64,000 bases of DNA from assembly GCA_950295325.1 (NCBI GenBank), contig OX485809.1, forward strand, positions 21,392,001 to 21,456,000, in the 5' to 3' direction. Each line of letters starts with the position of its first letter. Within the stretch, counting starts at the first letter, position 1. The translations under genes were made by a program, and so were the position numbers. Below are positions 22,698 through 36,150 of the stretch, one piece after another. Origin of the DNA: Polytrichum commune (lineage: Eukaryota; Streptophyta; Polytrichopsida; Polytrichales; Polytrichaceae). Below the pieces are notes generated by a model. The model was not told the origin of the DNA. It searched no databases and saw only the letters and a list, made by a program, of their open reading frames with translations.

Positions 22698-25600
22698 ATG
22701 GCATTGAAGCTTGCACAAAGGAAGGTGGAAGCACGTGGAGGCAAAAAGGTGTTCTGTGATGTTCGAACCATCGGGACATCCATGTTGGTTGCTTTTGGAA
22801 TTGTGGTATTCTTTTACTGCTTTGTCTATGGGGACTTTACAAAGCCGGTGGCCACCAAGACAGAACTTGGTGAGAATGTAATTGTGAGGCACGAACCTGA
22901 GTTAGAGGTGACTTCGTCAAGTGAAAGAATCGATGTCGAACAGCTTAGTGATGAAGATGCCCCACCAACAACAACATATAATAGGGCATCTAGTGAGGTC
23001 AAGGAGGCGGCAGATTCAGAGACGATGCAAGAGTTAGAAACGTCTGAGAAAACTAGTGACTTGACAATAATTTCGGAGAAATCATCTGACAAAGGAACTG
23101 TGGCAGTAACAACAACATCTACAGAGAACAATGAAGATTCCATCTCCACAGCAGGTGATGAAAACATTGAGAACAAATCAAATGGTGACACCACATCTGA
23201 AATGAATTCTGAGGATGATGGCATCACGTCCAACTCTGACGTCAACGTAGTGCAACCTGGCGAGACTAACCATCCTTTGCCAGGGGTCTCGGCAAAGTGT
23301 GACTTGTCTCAAGGTCGTTGGGTTTATGACAATGTCTCTTATCCATTATACCGAACCAAGAATTGCCCGTTTGCAGATCCTGGTTTTCGGTGCCAGGAAA
23401 ATGGACGGCCTGACACAGATTTCATGAATTATCGGTGGCAGCCCCACGGGTGCAACCTTCCCAGGTAAGTTACACATTTTGTTAATCTCAATATTGGGTT
23501 AGTTTGACATTATTTCGTCCATTTCCAGGTTTCTGTTTTCTCTTTATTTTGCTGAGGCTAAGTATTACTTCATGTGCGGAGATCCGGGATTCAAGACATG
23601 ATGTAGATTAATATGTGAATAGCCCGCCAAATCATCTGACTGCTTTATGTATATAGACGTATTAATGTACATGCTGTTTCACACATGCTTTCATAATCTA
23701 AAATATCTGAAGGACTCACACTGAAGTTGACATTGATTAGTTTGTCTAACTTACAATTATTAAGCCCCATAAATTTGACATTGTCGTAGATGGATTCACT
23801 TTTGGTTAACGGGTGTGAGCATTCATTGATACCAGAATATGCTCACTTTACTGGGTTGCTTTTCCTTGAACAACACAGAATGATGCACAGTAATACAATA
23901 GGCATGTTTTGGAAGAATTTAAGTAGATTGAGTATGAATTTGAAGTCAACCAATGATCCCGCTTGGGTCAGTGTCTTTAGAACTGGTTTTGAAGTTGCTT
24001 AAACCTTCTAACTTGAAGCATTGGTTGGAGCATAAGCAATTTTAAAATTTTGATTTTTCCCAAAAAGTTAAAAAAGTTCCTAGAATTGACATTAAATACG
24101 AAGGGGTCTGGATGGTGACCCCTGCTTTAGAGAAATGCTTTTAATCAGTTCAAAACAACATTTAAAAGTGTAAGCTTTCTCTACACATGGTATCAAGGAT
24201 TCCTCTTGATACCCTTTTTCCAAGCATGTTGCTCCTCTGTGAAATTACACAGCCATCAACTCATTAGAAGCATTATAAGCTTTTTAGAAACCCCTGTCTG
24301 AAAGGGGAGAGTTGTCACCCTGGGCTAGTGATTGATGTACAAAAATCACACATGTCGTGCAGGTTTAATGCGACTGAAATGCTGGAGAGGCTTCGGGGGA
24401 AGAGAATGGCTTTTGTTGGCGACTCACTAGGAAGGAACAATTGGGAGTCGATGTTGTGTATGCTGGCTGAGGGGGTTCCTGATAAGGAGCGGATCTATGA
24501 AACTGATGGACAACCCATAACGAAGCACCAAGGCAAGCTGGTGTTCAAATTTGTAGACTACAATGCTACGGTTGAGTATTACAGAGACCCATTCCTGGTT
24601 CCGCAAGGGCGACCCCCACTCAATTCTCCAAAAGAAGTGAAATGTTCGCTCAAAATTGATCAAATCAGTTACAGCACTCCACAATGGCGAGATGCTGACA
24701 TCGTGATCTTCAACGCAGGGCACTGGTGGACAGAGCAAAAGATTTTCCAAGCGTAAGTAAATTACCAACCTTACAACTATGTCATCCAAAGTTTTCTCTC
24801 TTGGCCATATTCTTGCCAAGACCCTGCCCACACGACTTATTTGAAATTGAAGTATTGTATCCCACAGAAACCATCTTGCGTACTGTACATGATCAAGTTC
24901 TAACTTTTGTGTGGCCATATAAAGCCAGAAGTGAAGATTCTTGGGCTCATTAGATGTTCATAGAGGTCCTGCCCAATTTTGTTGATTATTGAGCCTAGAA
25001 TGGTGAACATATGTTGAGCATGTAGTCCAATCTCATTTAAACACATGTCTTGGTATCTGATCTTGGAACCACACCTAACCAGACACCACTCAAATACAGG
25101 TGTCTGATAAAGATAAGCAACCGAATTAGGCACGCCTTCAGAGTTTGGTGGATGTGAATGTGGATGCTGCTGTACCAGGGTGTCAACTGACTAGAGAGTC
25201 CACCAATTTTTTAAAATGTAATAACCGCATCAGTTTGTTCAAAGAAAAATATGTATAGCCAATATTTCACTAATCAAACTTCAAGAGAGCCACCTTGGCC
25301 ACATGTTTGAAGCTAGAAATTACATTGTGGATAAACCCTTGAATGCATGTTCAGATGTATTGGTTAGATGGACGTTAATTAGTAGGTCAAAGTGCCAACA
25401 ACAGTTTGAAGTACAAATTAATTCAGTAAGATAGATTGAAATCTGTGTAAGAACTATAGCTTGATGTGCCAACCATAGCTTGAAGTAGTCAAATTGTTAT
25501 AAGCACTGTATCATATGTATATAGTGGAATCACAGGGTACCAATTGGATCCTAGTATGCAGGTAGGGGTGAAGGAGGCTAAATTTTGTTGATTTTTTTGC

Positions 25601-26628
25601 TACAGGGGTTGCCTCTTTCAGGAGGGCGATTCTTTGAAGAACTACACTATTCAAGCTGCATTCAAGATTGCGATGAAAACTTGGGGAGATTGGATGGACA
25701 CGAATCTTGATCCCAAGACTGAAGTCTTTATTATGAGCTTTGCGTCTGTTCACTTCAGGTAATGTTTCTAGTCCACCATTGGTGGAGCAATAATTTAACC
25801 ACAAATACTCTCATTCTGGCATTTACCACAATTGATGGGAGATTAAATTTAGAATTAGAGAGGGTTAGGTTTGGGATCGTCTCCATAAGAACTAAGCATC
25901 CGATTGTGTTGTAATCTAATTATGACACAAACATGAGTATGGCTGAATCGTTGGGAGTTGTTAATTGACAATTCTGAACTGGCTTACTGCAATTCATTGG
26001 AAATCTGGTCATTTGAGGTCATTCAGAAATAGAACTGGTTATTGTGATTGGTTTCATAAGATTTTTGCATAACTGAACATCTGTAAATATTGTCATCAAC
26101 CCTTGCAAGATGAAGTTCTATTCCAAAATAGAACTCCCAGAATTTTCTGGAATTATTGTGGCACAATTCCCTTATTATTCCCAGACCCACTGAACTGATG
26201 AGATGTTATGGAAGTTCGATCTGAAGTTTTGACATTGTTTGGGTGGATGACATGTAATTCAATTTAGGGGTGGCCAATGGAATAAAGGAGGTCATTGCCA
26301 TGAAGAGGTTCGGCCTTTGACCGAGGAAGAGGCCCGTGCAGAGTGGCAGGAGCCATGGATCAACAAATATTTGGAGGATGAATTCGTGAATATTATCGAA
26401 AAGAAGGATGCCATAAACTACCTTGATATCACAACTGCCACAAACTACAGGTCAGATGGTCATGGGGGCTTGTACACTCATGATATCAAAAAGTTTGGAT
26501 TAACTCCAAGAAACCAACAAGACTGTAGTCATTTTTGCTTACCAGGGGTTCCAGATACTTGGAATGAGATTATTCTTGCAACTTTAATAGCCAAGGGCAA
26601 AGGTGATTGGGGGCAACCGCTTAGGTAG
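22698..26628 (+). CDS. TRICHOME BIREFRINGENCE-LIKE (TBL) polysaccharide O-acetyltransferase, four exons
   Basis: Exons 22698-23464, 24363-24752, 25606-25758 and 26268-26628, all with GT-AG borders and matching phase, give a 556-residue protein. TBL proteins are Golgi type II membrane enzymes that O-acetylate cell-wall polysaccharides such as xylan, mannan or pectin. A membrane anchor lies at about residues 24-45. Then comes an acidic Ser/Thr-rich stalk (50-197) and the TBL domain starting at Cys201 (CDLSQGRWVYDN) with paired cysteines. The catalytic GDS motif is 275-277 (FVGDSLGRN) and the DxxH motif is Asp522-His525 (DCSHFCLPGVPDTW), so the catalytic set is intact. HFRGGQWNKGGHC is rebuilt exactly across the last splice. 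The start is the first in-frame ATG after an upstream TGA. Which polysaccharide is acetylated cannot be told. The Ser/Thr-rich stalk is long. Confidence 0.95.
24120..24330 (+). repeat. Dispersed repeat family F, copy 2, inside TBL intron 1
   Basis: Direct relative of 21645-21830, sited just upstream of the exon 2 acceptor at 24362. Its presence both in the leader and in intron 1 suggests local duplication or two insertions. Confidence 0.6.
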
Positions 26629-28146
26629 TTAGTTGATGATACATCTGTGGTTCAATAGAATTCATTCTTTAGAAAGTAACTTAGAACCTGTAGTTCAATG
26701 TAATCTCAGTTGAATTATAGGAACATCGCCACATTTCTATTGCCATGTTCTAGTTGACATGTTACACATAGTATGTAGATGTATATTCATCAGTTCAAGG
26801 TCAATGACTCACGTAATGCTCACATATACCTGAATTGGGGTTCTTAAGGGAATTTTTAACATCCCCTTTCAAATGCAGATGAGCACGAGAGCTCAACCCT
26901 TAAAAGCCTGAGGAGTAAAGCATTTTCTTTTAAGTCTAATATTTGAATATTTCCAAGGTAACCATTACAAAAGAGAGGTTTTGGGGCACTATCAATGGAT
27001 AACTTAACATAACATAACATAGAAGAAATTCTACTCCCCTGTGTTATCAATTCCTAAATAGACTCTACCACACCATTTCCTGAGCAAGTTCTTGCTGGTT
27101 GATATGGCAACCCTCTGGTATTATGTCATGTGCCAGATAATGTTTCATTTGAAGTGAATGATAAGGGTTACAACCTGTGCTTGTCCTGGATCGTTTTTCC
27201 TGATACATACCTACAGAGACGATTTCACCTTTTGGATACCAGTATGGTATGGGTATTTGACAGTATCGAGACACCATTTGGATCTATATACCATGCCTTT
27301 AAATGACCTCATATCTAGCTAAAAAAACCCTCGTATCAATATGGTTGAGAATGGTATTGACCCAAATAATAACTCAGGTACGTGAAGATACTCTTACTAT
27401 GGTATTAACATACCTACCAAATTTCAATATTCGATTGAAATGACAATTTTGATACCAATGGGTCTCTTGATTCTGTGATTTGATACACTTCATTCACCCT
27501 AATCTCTGGTTACAACCATTGAGAGTGTATTGACAAGTAACAACGAACAGTAAGGCAGCCCCTTGTCTGCAAGCAAGGGTATCAGTTTAGTCATATTTGC
27601 AAACAAATTTGAGAGCTTACAGAAAGCAATTTTAATGAATCGAGGTGAGAGTGACAATAAGGAAACAACTTTCCTCTGGCTAGTGGAAAAGCTCATGGAA
27701 CCACGATAATTTTGTAATCACTTGAAAATACACCACAATGTATCGTGCGGTTACCTTCGAACAATTGTCTGATTTAAATGTTGCACATGTCATTACACGT
27801 GGGTGGGCTACTGCCCTTGGCAGAATACACTTGCCTCTAGGAATCCCCGCCTGCTAAGGTAAGTGGGCCTACATCGGACACGATAAGTTCTGCTCTGATT
27901 TCTTTTATGACAATTATCAGTTGATTGGGTTGAGATGGTTAGCAAGTCCAAATCTAGGCTGTAGCCATTTTCATCGAAACTTCCAGAGCTCACAAAAATG
28001 AAGATCCTCTTTCTTTTTAAACGATCATGTAGATTATTGAACCTACAATGATGATTATTGAACCTAGAATAGTTCATAAATTTTGAACATATTCTCTTAA
28101 TTGTGATGATTATTGAACTTACAATGATGACTATTGAACCTAGAAT
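26629..28146. other. TBL 3' flank and intergenic
   Basis: No gene seen. Short direct repeats of GATGATTATTGAACCTA-type words occur at 28050-28146. Confidence 0.45.
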
Positions 28147-28566
28147 AGAGTTATTTGTAAAGTCCCTCAAAGAGGGATTAAACTGTGGGTTTGATCCTTC
28201 TTTGAGAAAACTTCGTATGAAGTGCTCCTTAGCTCATCGTACATTGGAGCCTATTTTGAAAGTTGGGTGCAGATTTTGGGACTTCCTCTTCCCACCTCTC
28301 AAACTCTGAGAGAATTTTAGGGTTCAAAATAGGATATGTGCATGGGACTTGCCATCCTAAATCTTGTATTGACTTATGCAAGGCTAGCTTGGCCCACCCA
28401 TCATAGCAAGACAAGCTAGAAAATTGGTTTTTAATAGCCCAACACCACTTTTTGTGTATGATAATTTGAGCATTAAAAAAACTTGGGTGACTTTGTGTTA
28501 ATTCTCATAAACTCAAGGTTTGGGACTAAGCCCATGGTTTCACCTCTTTACTTTACAAATAAATCC
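28147..28566 (+). repeat. TIR repeat family D, copy 2
   Basis: Begins AGAGTTATTTGTAAAGTCCC and ends with the inverted CTTTACAAATAAATCC. Collinear with 14510-14930 over its length. No clear target duplication here. Confidence 0.7.
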
Positions 28567-28744
28567 ATTGGTTGACAAATTTTGGACACGTAGTCCAATA
28601 TTTTGTAGTCCCATGTTTTTTTGGTGTTTGTTCTAAGATCCACACCTAACCACACGACACTTAATATAATCAATGTTGATAGGTGATCTTGATGTGTTGT
28701 TGTTGTTGTGATCGACAATCCGAAGTTCTCAACAATGTTTTGTA

Positions 28745-28841
28745 GGACCGACATTATTCCACTAATATTCCCAAATATTCCCCACATTCAAACTAAATGT
28801 GGGGAATATTTGGGAATATTATGTGGAATATTGTCAGTCCC
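28745..28841. repeat. 97-bp near-perfect palindrome (MITE-like hairpin)
   Basis: Arms of about 44 bases (GGACCGACATTATTCCAC... and its inverse ending GTCAGTCCC) separated by about 6 bases; the inner 25 bases of each arm (ending TTCCCCACATT) pair without mismatch. It could fold into a long single hairpin. A related segment with a shortened arm is at 18885-18962, so this is a repeat family and not a unique site. Confidence 0.8.
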
Positions 28842-31510
28842 ACATGATATTGTTATGAATCTGAATAATGTTATGTTGGTCCATTTCACTCTCAAATCGT
28901 AGTTTGAACCATGACATTTTTATATAACATGTTTTTGAGGACAATAGAGGAAGAAAGTAGGTCAAGCATTAAGATTGAATCTGAATGCTAATGCTTCTTT
29001 ACTCTTCATTTTGTCATGGTCTCCCACCACCTCTTCTCAAAGTAGGGTTTGCAAGAACACGACCCTTGTGAACATATACGAGTTACATTACTAATAACAT
29101 GTATGATTCTACTTAGGCCCACTTACTTTATGAAGTTAATTTCAACATTCATGTCTATCTAATTTCAAAATTTGTGATTGTCACCCATGTGTTTTCAACA
29201 TTGTAAGATATATGCCATGAATTTGTTAGGTAGATTAAACATTTTTCTTGAGTTTTACATTCTTGAATTGTTGCCAAGATACGTACAAAACCATAAAACA
29301 AATTCTACTACACTCTAGCAAAGTTAGAGAGTACACCTTCTAATAGTCATCATTGTGAATGCTTGAATTTAATGTATACATTTTAGTTCTTAAATGCTCT
29401 AGGGTGTTTTGGGTAAGAAAATAGGTCAAGTTTTCATTCCATGTATGGGGTTATTTCAAGGGCAATCATATAACAATAAGTAACATTTAGTATTATGTAG
29501 GCAATTTTGATGGGTGAAGGATTCGATGTCTCATTTGTGTTGTTTTGGACATTGTTAATAAAAAAAATGACAAATTTTATATAATATCAAGGAATCACTC
29601 TTAAAAAGTAATATCTCTTAAAAAATCCTCACATTATTTTGCACATTTATTTTTCAATTTTGCTAATCTAGTTGGGAGATATTTTTTATTACATACTTGG
29701 AAGGGTCCTCATAAACATTCAAACCATTTGGACAAATATAATATGGAAATGATGTCCCCAAAGTAAAGGTGGTTTCAAATAGAATGTCTTTAATTAGGGG
29801 TCCACTTTAGAATTTGGAAAATCCCAATATCTTCATATTTTTATGAAATCACAAATGGATATGTGAAGATGATATGTCATGATTGCATGGAACTTTATAT
29901 GTATACATATATGAACTTGGATCAATTCGGTTCATTAAGACCTCAATAACCCTCTCCAAGTGGCATTGGAGTCATTTATAATCCCAAGTGCATTTAGGGG
30001 TCAGCCTCATCGAATCTCACTCAAGATAGTAAGGCAACCATGATTGTCTTATTAAAACACCAACCTTAGTTAAACTCCTACTTCTAGGTGTAAAGTGGTT
30101 CAAAAATTGCCTAATTTTCTCCTAAATCATGCACTTTGTATTATTACAGTGATCAATATGACTTCTCATTGGTTGAGATAGCCAAAAAAATCAATATTCA
30201 ACTCCCGCTCAACACTAACCACTTCAAGCATACCTATTTAACTACCAAAGGAAATCGCATGTATATATTTTGGAAAACCATCACAAATTGAGATGTAGTC
30301 ACTTTCATGTCACTCTTATGACAGTGGATTTGTACAAGACTCGCTAATCGATTTTGTTATTTTTCTTGGATTTATTGCACATCATAAGAGGCTAAACCTC
30401 CTAAATATAAATGTCACAGGCTTGTCTACATTAAGTTTGGTTTTGAACTTGGGTTGTAAGAGCATCTCTATCTTCCACCACATCTCCCTCTGACGTTATT
30501 TCCGAGAGAGCAAAGGCTTAACAATCATCACCACATTCCACCACATCTTCCTCTACACCAGGTCAATGTAGATTTAGAGGCACCAAAATGAGAAGGGGAC
30601 TTTGTTTTGTTATAACATCATGGTCTCTCCTCTACCCCAGTCAAACTTATTGTAATGTTAGAAAGAGCTCTCATCATAACACTTCATGCGATACACCCTT
30701 CAATGCCTAAGTGATTATTTTTGGTCTCCCCTTTGCCTTCACAATCTAGTTGGGGGTTCAATGGCAATTCTGATGTGGTTGGATCTTTCTTTTGTAGGGT
30801 AGGGTGAAGGCTTGAAGCTTAGTTAAAGCCACTCGTCCAACATAATGAAGCCAATTATCTATTTTTAACCGCTTGCTAAAGTTAGGCACACCATGCTTTT
30901 GTAGTGTGGGGGGAGGGTAGCGGATAACAAAGGTTATTGACACAAATGATGATTTTTGACGCATATAAGAGTTTTCTCCTTGTAAGTTTTCATGCTGCAC
31001 ATAAGAATAGCAAAATTACGACAAAAAAAATAAACATTTTCCAAATTATATTTATGAACGTCAAAGGATAACCCTTTTTAGTTAGTGCAAATAAATATGG
31101 TAAGTTTCACTCTAAGCTCCAATCATTTAGATTTGTATATTGATCCTTTATTAAAAAATTTGTCCCCCCCCCCAAAAAAAAATGCTCTCCTAAAGAAGAA
31201 CATACTTCTTACAATAAATTTTAAATTGCTCAAAACCCTCAGGTGTTTAGGGGTTAAATTTATATGACTATTCTATTGATATTAATACACGCTCAATAAT
31301 ATTACATATAGAGTAGCACTTGGTATCATAGAGGTGGTACCTCTACCACTATAGTTTTAAAGCCTCACTCTATGTAATAGACCACTAACCCCTCCATCAC
31401 TGCTTTGGAGTGGGAATTGGAGGGGGACATGGCGGTGGTGTTGGAGATGTCCTAAAAGCCGTCTACCTGCGCTCAAGTGTGAACGCGTCCTTTACTGAAC
31501 CGTTCAGGCA
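28842..31510. other. AT-rich intergenic, nothing recognised
   Basis: About 2.7 kb of AT-rich sequence without a convincing frame. A C8/A9 homopolymer lies near 31167-31183. Confidence 0.45.
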
Positions 31511-31511
31511 A

Positions 31512-31562
31512 GGAACCCTAACTAGGGTTTAAGACCATTCCCCAATCCCGTTGCTAGGGTTT
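31512..31562 (+). promoter_or_regulatory. Telo-box pair upstream of MRT4
   Basis: TAGGGTTT occurs at 31523-31530 and 31555-31562, the first within the near-palindrome AACCCTAACTAGGGTTT. Telo boxes (AAACCCTA) close to the transcription start are known in plant promoters of ribosomal-protein and ribosome-biogenesis genes. They stand 124-163 bases before the start codon at 31686, consistent with that role here. The function is inferred. Confidence 0.6.
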
Positions 31563-31685
31563 TGGTTACCGGAGAGATTTGCACTCACTTGCATCTCGGC
31601 CATCTTTGCACTTCGTGTGCATTCCTGCGCTTCTCTTACTTATCTGTTATCGTTTGTCTTTTGCCTTGCATCATCCGTTGCAGCC

Positions 31686-34244
31686 ATGCCGAAATCCAAG
31701 CGTAACAAGCTCGGTATGTGTCCTAAAAGCTCCGTTTGTTTCCTGGTCGGCGTATGAACATGCTTGCTGTAAATGACAAAAGAATATACCTGATGAGGAT
31801 ATTTCTTGATGTCACTAAGGTGATTAAAGAGACAAGAGGCATTCGTCTGGGTGTATGATAAGGAGTTCATTTGAGAATCTTGCGGGTCTGACTTGATGCA
31901 AATTTTGTTGATCATTGCAGTGACCTTATCGAAGACAAAAAAGAGAGGGAAAGAACAGAAGGGGTCTCTTGTAACCTTAGTACGCGGATGCCTCGATGAA
32001 TATACAGCGCTCTACATCTTCTCTTTTGAAAACATGAGGAACAGTTTGTTTAAGGAATTCAAAGATAAGCTCAAGACTAGTTCAAGGTAACCAACCTCCT
32101 CTTCAGTGCAGCTTGTTAATTTTGGATTCTGAACAACGGGATTTTAGAAACGGAGTATAGGGGTTTGCTTGCGCTTTGTGCAATCACAGACCATGTGCAG
32201 CGGCAGTTTTAGTTTGGAAATGACAATGCAATGTTGAGGGTAGGACGTGTGGTGTGAACATAGTTGATTTCAACCCGGTGCACAACCAAAATATCATTCA
32301 GCAACCATTGATGTTCTGGTTGGTACATGAGATCTCTTAAAGACGTCACATTTCTTTTCAGCATCTTGGCTCTGAATTTGACTTGCAAGATGTTGCCGTC
32401 TGTTTGAGCAGGTTTTTCTTGGGTTCAAACAAGGTCCTCCAAATAGCATTGGGAAAAACAGATGCTGATGAGCAAAAGGAAGGGTTGCACAAAGCCAGTG
32501 AGGTATGTCGTTATCAGCCACTGTTAATGAACAGCTAGTGCTTCCCAAAATTCAATAGAAATATATCATTCTGCTTCATTGTTCCTTGGGGTAAGTGAGT
32601 ACTGTGTTGCTTACTGGCTCACCTAAGAACTGGTTAACTGCATGCATCATACATCTGTAACTTCACTCCTGTTGAAGAAAGGTCACCCATGTTCTCATTA
32701 TTTGTATTTGCTCATGGAGGGTGATCCAAGGGTGTAAATTGTCCTGGTGCAGATGATACATGGTTATTGTGGGCTTCTCTTTACCAATCTTCCACATGCT
32801 GAAGTTGTCAGGTGAGTACACATGCTTTATTATCAAAATTTTCTGCTGGTATCGATGCTTCCCAATTTTACCAACGCAGTCACATTACAATTGGTTTAAG
32901 ACAATGCCTAGCATATTTTAGTTGTGGGAACTATATTCTTCCTGTGTGATCACAACAGCCAAAATGTGTAACTGTTATCTTTGTCCTCAGGGAGTTTGAA
33001 GAGCTTCAAGGGAAAGACTACGCTCGAACTGGGAGCCTTGCTACTGAAACGGTATGGTTGGTGTTACTTTAATGACTCATATTAAATTCTACCACTTTGA
33101 GGCTTATATTTTGTGTATTTTCCATTCTCATAATCCACAGGTTAGCTTCTGTATGGATCATAATAAAAGGATGTGTATCATTTGACTGATGGCAGGTGGA
33201 GCTCCAAGAAGGACCACTAGAGCAATTTACTCATGACATGGAACCATTTCTTCGAAAGCAAGGCATGCCTGTGCGACTAAATAGGGGTACGTTAATTGTT
33301 GTACATTGAAGTAGGTAAAGACGGGCCAATTTTGCTAGAACTTTAGACTGGAATGGTGTTTTTATTGTCATGCTCAGTACCTGTTTTTCTTTCTCGATGG
33401 GGTGTGTAGTTAGTTGTGTCTCTTCTTGCTCTGAGCAGATGACTAAGGAATAGTCAGAATGGGAATATGAAATCTTTCATACAGATTGGTAGTGATGTAG
33501 TTTGAACTGCTGCTCTAGATGTTAATGTTACGCTCTTGTATCTTTGTTCATTCATGTATTTCAGGAGTTGAAGAGATCTGGAATAAGAAAAATAAGCCTC
33601 ACCCTGAAATTAATGAAGGCAAGAAGTGTGAAAAGCGGGAATCTTTGCATTATGCGTTGCCTGACATAATGTTTCATGTCGAGAATTTGATGAATTAGCT
33701 TCTTGTTGGCAGGTGTTGTGGAGTTAGTTGCTGACTACACTGTATGTAAAGAAGGAGAGCCAGTATCCCCGGAGGGTTCAAGGATACTGGTAAACCTCCC
33801 TTCAAATCTGGAGTTATTATTTGTCTAGAAATAACTGAATAATAAGTGGTCTGTTCTTGTCAAAGCAAGGTTCACTTGAGTGCCAAATTTAGTCCTATTT
33901 TCTGAGTGGCAGTAGTTTGGATGTACTCTAAAATTATATGATGGATCCCAAGATAAGTTATTTGGTAAAACTGAGAGATCTGAAATTCCAGTGCTTAGTA
34001 TAACAGATGCCACATGCTGTTCAGGGTACAGGGCTAGTGAGTAGTAGTATTGAGAATCTCACAACTTCTGCAATTTCCAAAAATGATGTGGTTTTTGGTC
34101 TGGTTGCAGAGACTGTTGGGTGTTCAAATGGCTGCTTTCAAGATGCATCTCATCTGTCGCTGGGCCCAAGATGAATTTGAGATCTTTGAAAGAGATGAAG
34201 ATATTCCAGATATTCAACCAGAAAACCCATCTGATGGTTCTTAG
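31686..34244 (+). CDS. MRT4: MRT4 / MRTO4 ribosome-assembly factor (uL10/P0-like), eight exons
   Basis: Exons 31686-31713, 31921-32086, 32412-32502, 32753-32811, 32991-33051, 33196-33286, 33713-33789 and 34110-34244 join in phase to a 235-residue protein, the usual size. MRT4 is a nucleolar paralogue of stalk protein P0. It occupies the P0 site on pre-60S particles and is later exchanged for P0. Recognisable blocks: N-terminal MPKSKRNKLVTLSKTKKRG, IFSFENMRN, FFLGSNKVLQIALGK, CGLLFTN, DYARTGSLATETVEL, EGPLEQFTHDMEPFLRKQGM, RGVVELVADYTVC and the CRWAQDEFEIF tail. As expected for MRT4 and unlike P0, there is no acidic C-terminal stalk-binding extension. All introns are GT-AG in this model. A possible extra 54-nt in-phase exon lies at 33565-33618. 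Telo boxes upstream fit coordinated ribosome-biogenesis expression. Confidence 0.95.
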
Positions 34245-35619
34245 GTTCCTATTTCTGGGACACCAGAAATATCTAGTTTACTACACTTTCTGGAAGATAA
34301 AGTGGAATTTTTTAAGGCAGTCCACATTCTTTCAGTACTCAACAGTTGTTTCGTGATCTGCTCAGTTTAAACCAAATGAAGTAGGCTTGGTTACAAATAT
34401 TCCTTCTGCCAAGGTGTATATTGCATTCGTTTTCAGTGTAGGCCTTACCCTCTTGTGTTCAATATAGAAAGTTAGAACTATCAAAAAATATTGATGAGAT
34501 GTTTAGCGTACGATTTGCTCAAGCTACTTAGACTGAACCTGGGCTTTGAGGTTGATAGTTTAGGAATGCAAATTCAATTTTATAGGAAGTTTTGGCAACA
34601 GGGTTGAGCATTGAGATGTGAACCTACGACATGTTAACAATGAGTTCATATTGGATGTTGTTGGAGTAAAGATTCGGAGCAATCAGTTTCTTGAGAATTT
34701 TCACGAAATTAATATGTAATCTGGTTATGTGTTCAAGTGACACTTTGTATTTCGTTGGTGGAGAACATTCTTGACATATTAATGTGTTCAAGGTTGTGTA
34801 AGTTCTACATTGTAACAGCCTTTGCTTCAAACGTATCTTATGAATCTTTTAAATTGTAACTTTCCAATCCTATGAGAGGGTGGTTTTGAGTGCATTTCAC
34901 TCAATGTTGGTTCTGGAGTTTTCATGGACAAGCTTTGAGATAAAACGGGATTTATCTATAGGATCTTGAAACATGGGAGAGTAAACTATTTTGAAGGAAA
35001 AGATGGGCATGAATAACCCTCTGGTGGTTTAAATTATAACAATTGAAGGAAGGGATGCAGAAGAGAATGCCAGGTTCTGTCCCCTAATGAAACCTTTGAT
35101 TAATCAAATTCACCTACAAAATAAGTGAAATCTTTATGTGATCCACTCAATGGAAACAACTCAATAGTTGAGTGCCTCCACATTCTTAAAATAGTTGAGT
35201 GCCTCCACATGCCAAAATGTGTATTTTGGAGTTTGTAAGATGTCCCACATTTCTAACCATGTGTGTGCAAAGAATTCCTAAAAAAATCAGAGTGTCCAAA
35301 AGTTAATATGAACATCACTACCAATATACATTGACATATCTTCAAAAAGCTCATGCACCCTCTAAATGCCATGACACCCGGACCTCGGCCATGGACACCA
35401 TAATTTCATTCGCCAAAGGGTGTCGGGTTCTCATATGCACATGGGAGCTACCATTTGGTGTGTTGTGGGACTTGAAATTATTCAAACTTGTCTAAAACAT
35501 TGCACTACAAATGTTTGTTCACTTGGGTGATTGTTGATGCTTGCCACAAGCTTCGTTGGCCACTTTCCTTCCGACAAAAATTACCATTGGATGGTCCAAG
35601 TTCATAAGGGTGGAGTGGG

Positions 35620-35653
<34 letters not shown>

Positions 35654-36150
35654 AGGTGAATCCATCTAGCTCTCCTTGGTGCACCTAGATAATGCACCCA
35701 TAGAGGCTCTTGCAATGAACACAACTAAGCTTTAGGCATCCCTTCTTGGCTTGTGCCCTCCTCCACCTACATAATTGTTGGTTAAGTCCTGCAAATGGGG
35801 TGGACCACTCCACAACTTGATGCCCTATATGCGCCAATGGGTAGTGGCGTTGGGGCACGAATTGCCTCATGCGATTTGATACCTACCTCAGTGCATTTTT
35901 CTACCGACTACATGACATATTGCTCCTTTGCTATATTCTATGCTCTTGCCCTCTTCTCTTCGGCTTTTCGTCCGTTCTCCTCTCCATGCTTCGTCTTGTT
36001 TGCTAGGGCACCTGCTTTCCATTCCTCTTTCTCCTTTCTATCTCATCCTTCTTCTATAGTTTTCACTCTAACATTGCCACATATTCGTCGGGTGTCATTA
36101 TAGTGTTTTTTGAATAATCTATAAGCGATGTCTCATATCGCCGGCATGAG
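34245..36150. other. MRT4 3' flank and intergenic, with a (GT)n tract
   Basis: No gene recognised. A 31-base (GT)n microsatellite occupies 35622-35652. Confidence 0.5.

Noticed and set aside
22826-23245. 139-codon antisense frame over TBL exon 1
   Set aside because: It is the reverse shadow of the acidic Ser/Thr-rich stalk of TBL; it has no independent support.
24427-24918. 163-codon minus-strand frame over TBL exon 2
   Set aside because: Antisense shadow of a conserved exon carrying the GDS motif, and it crosses the exon-intron border.
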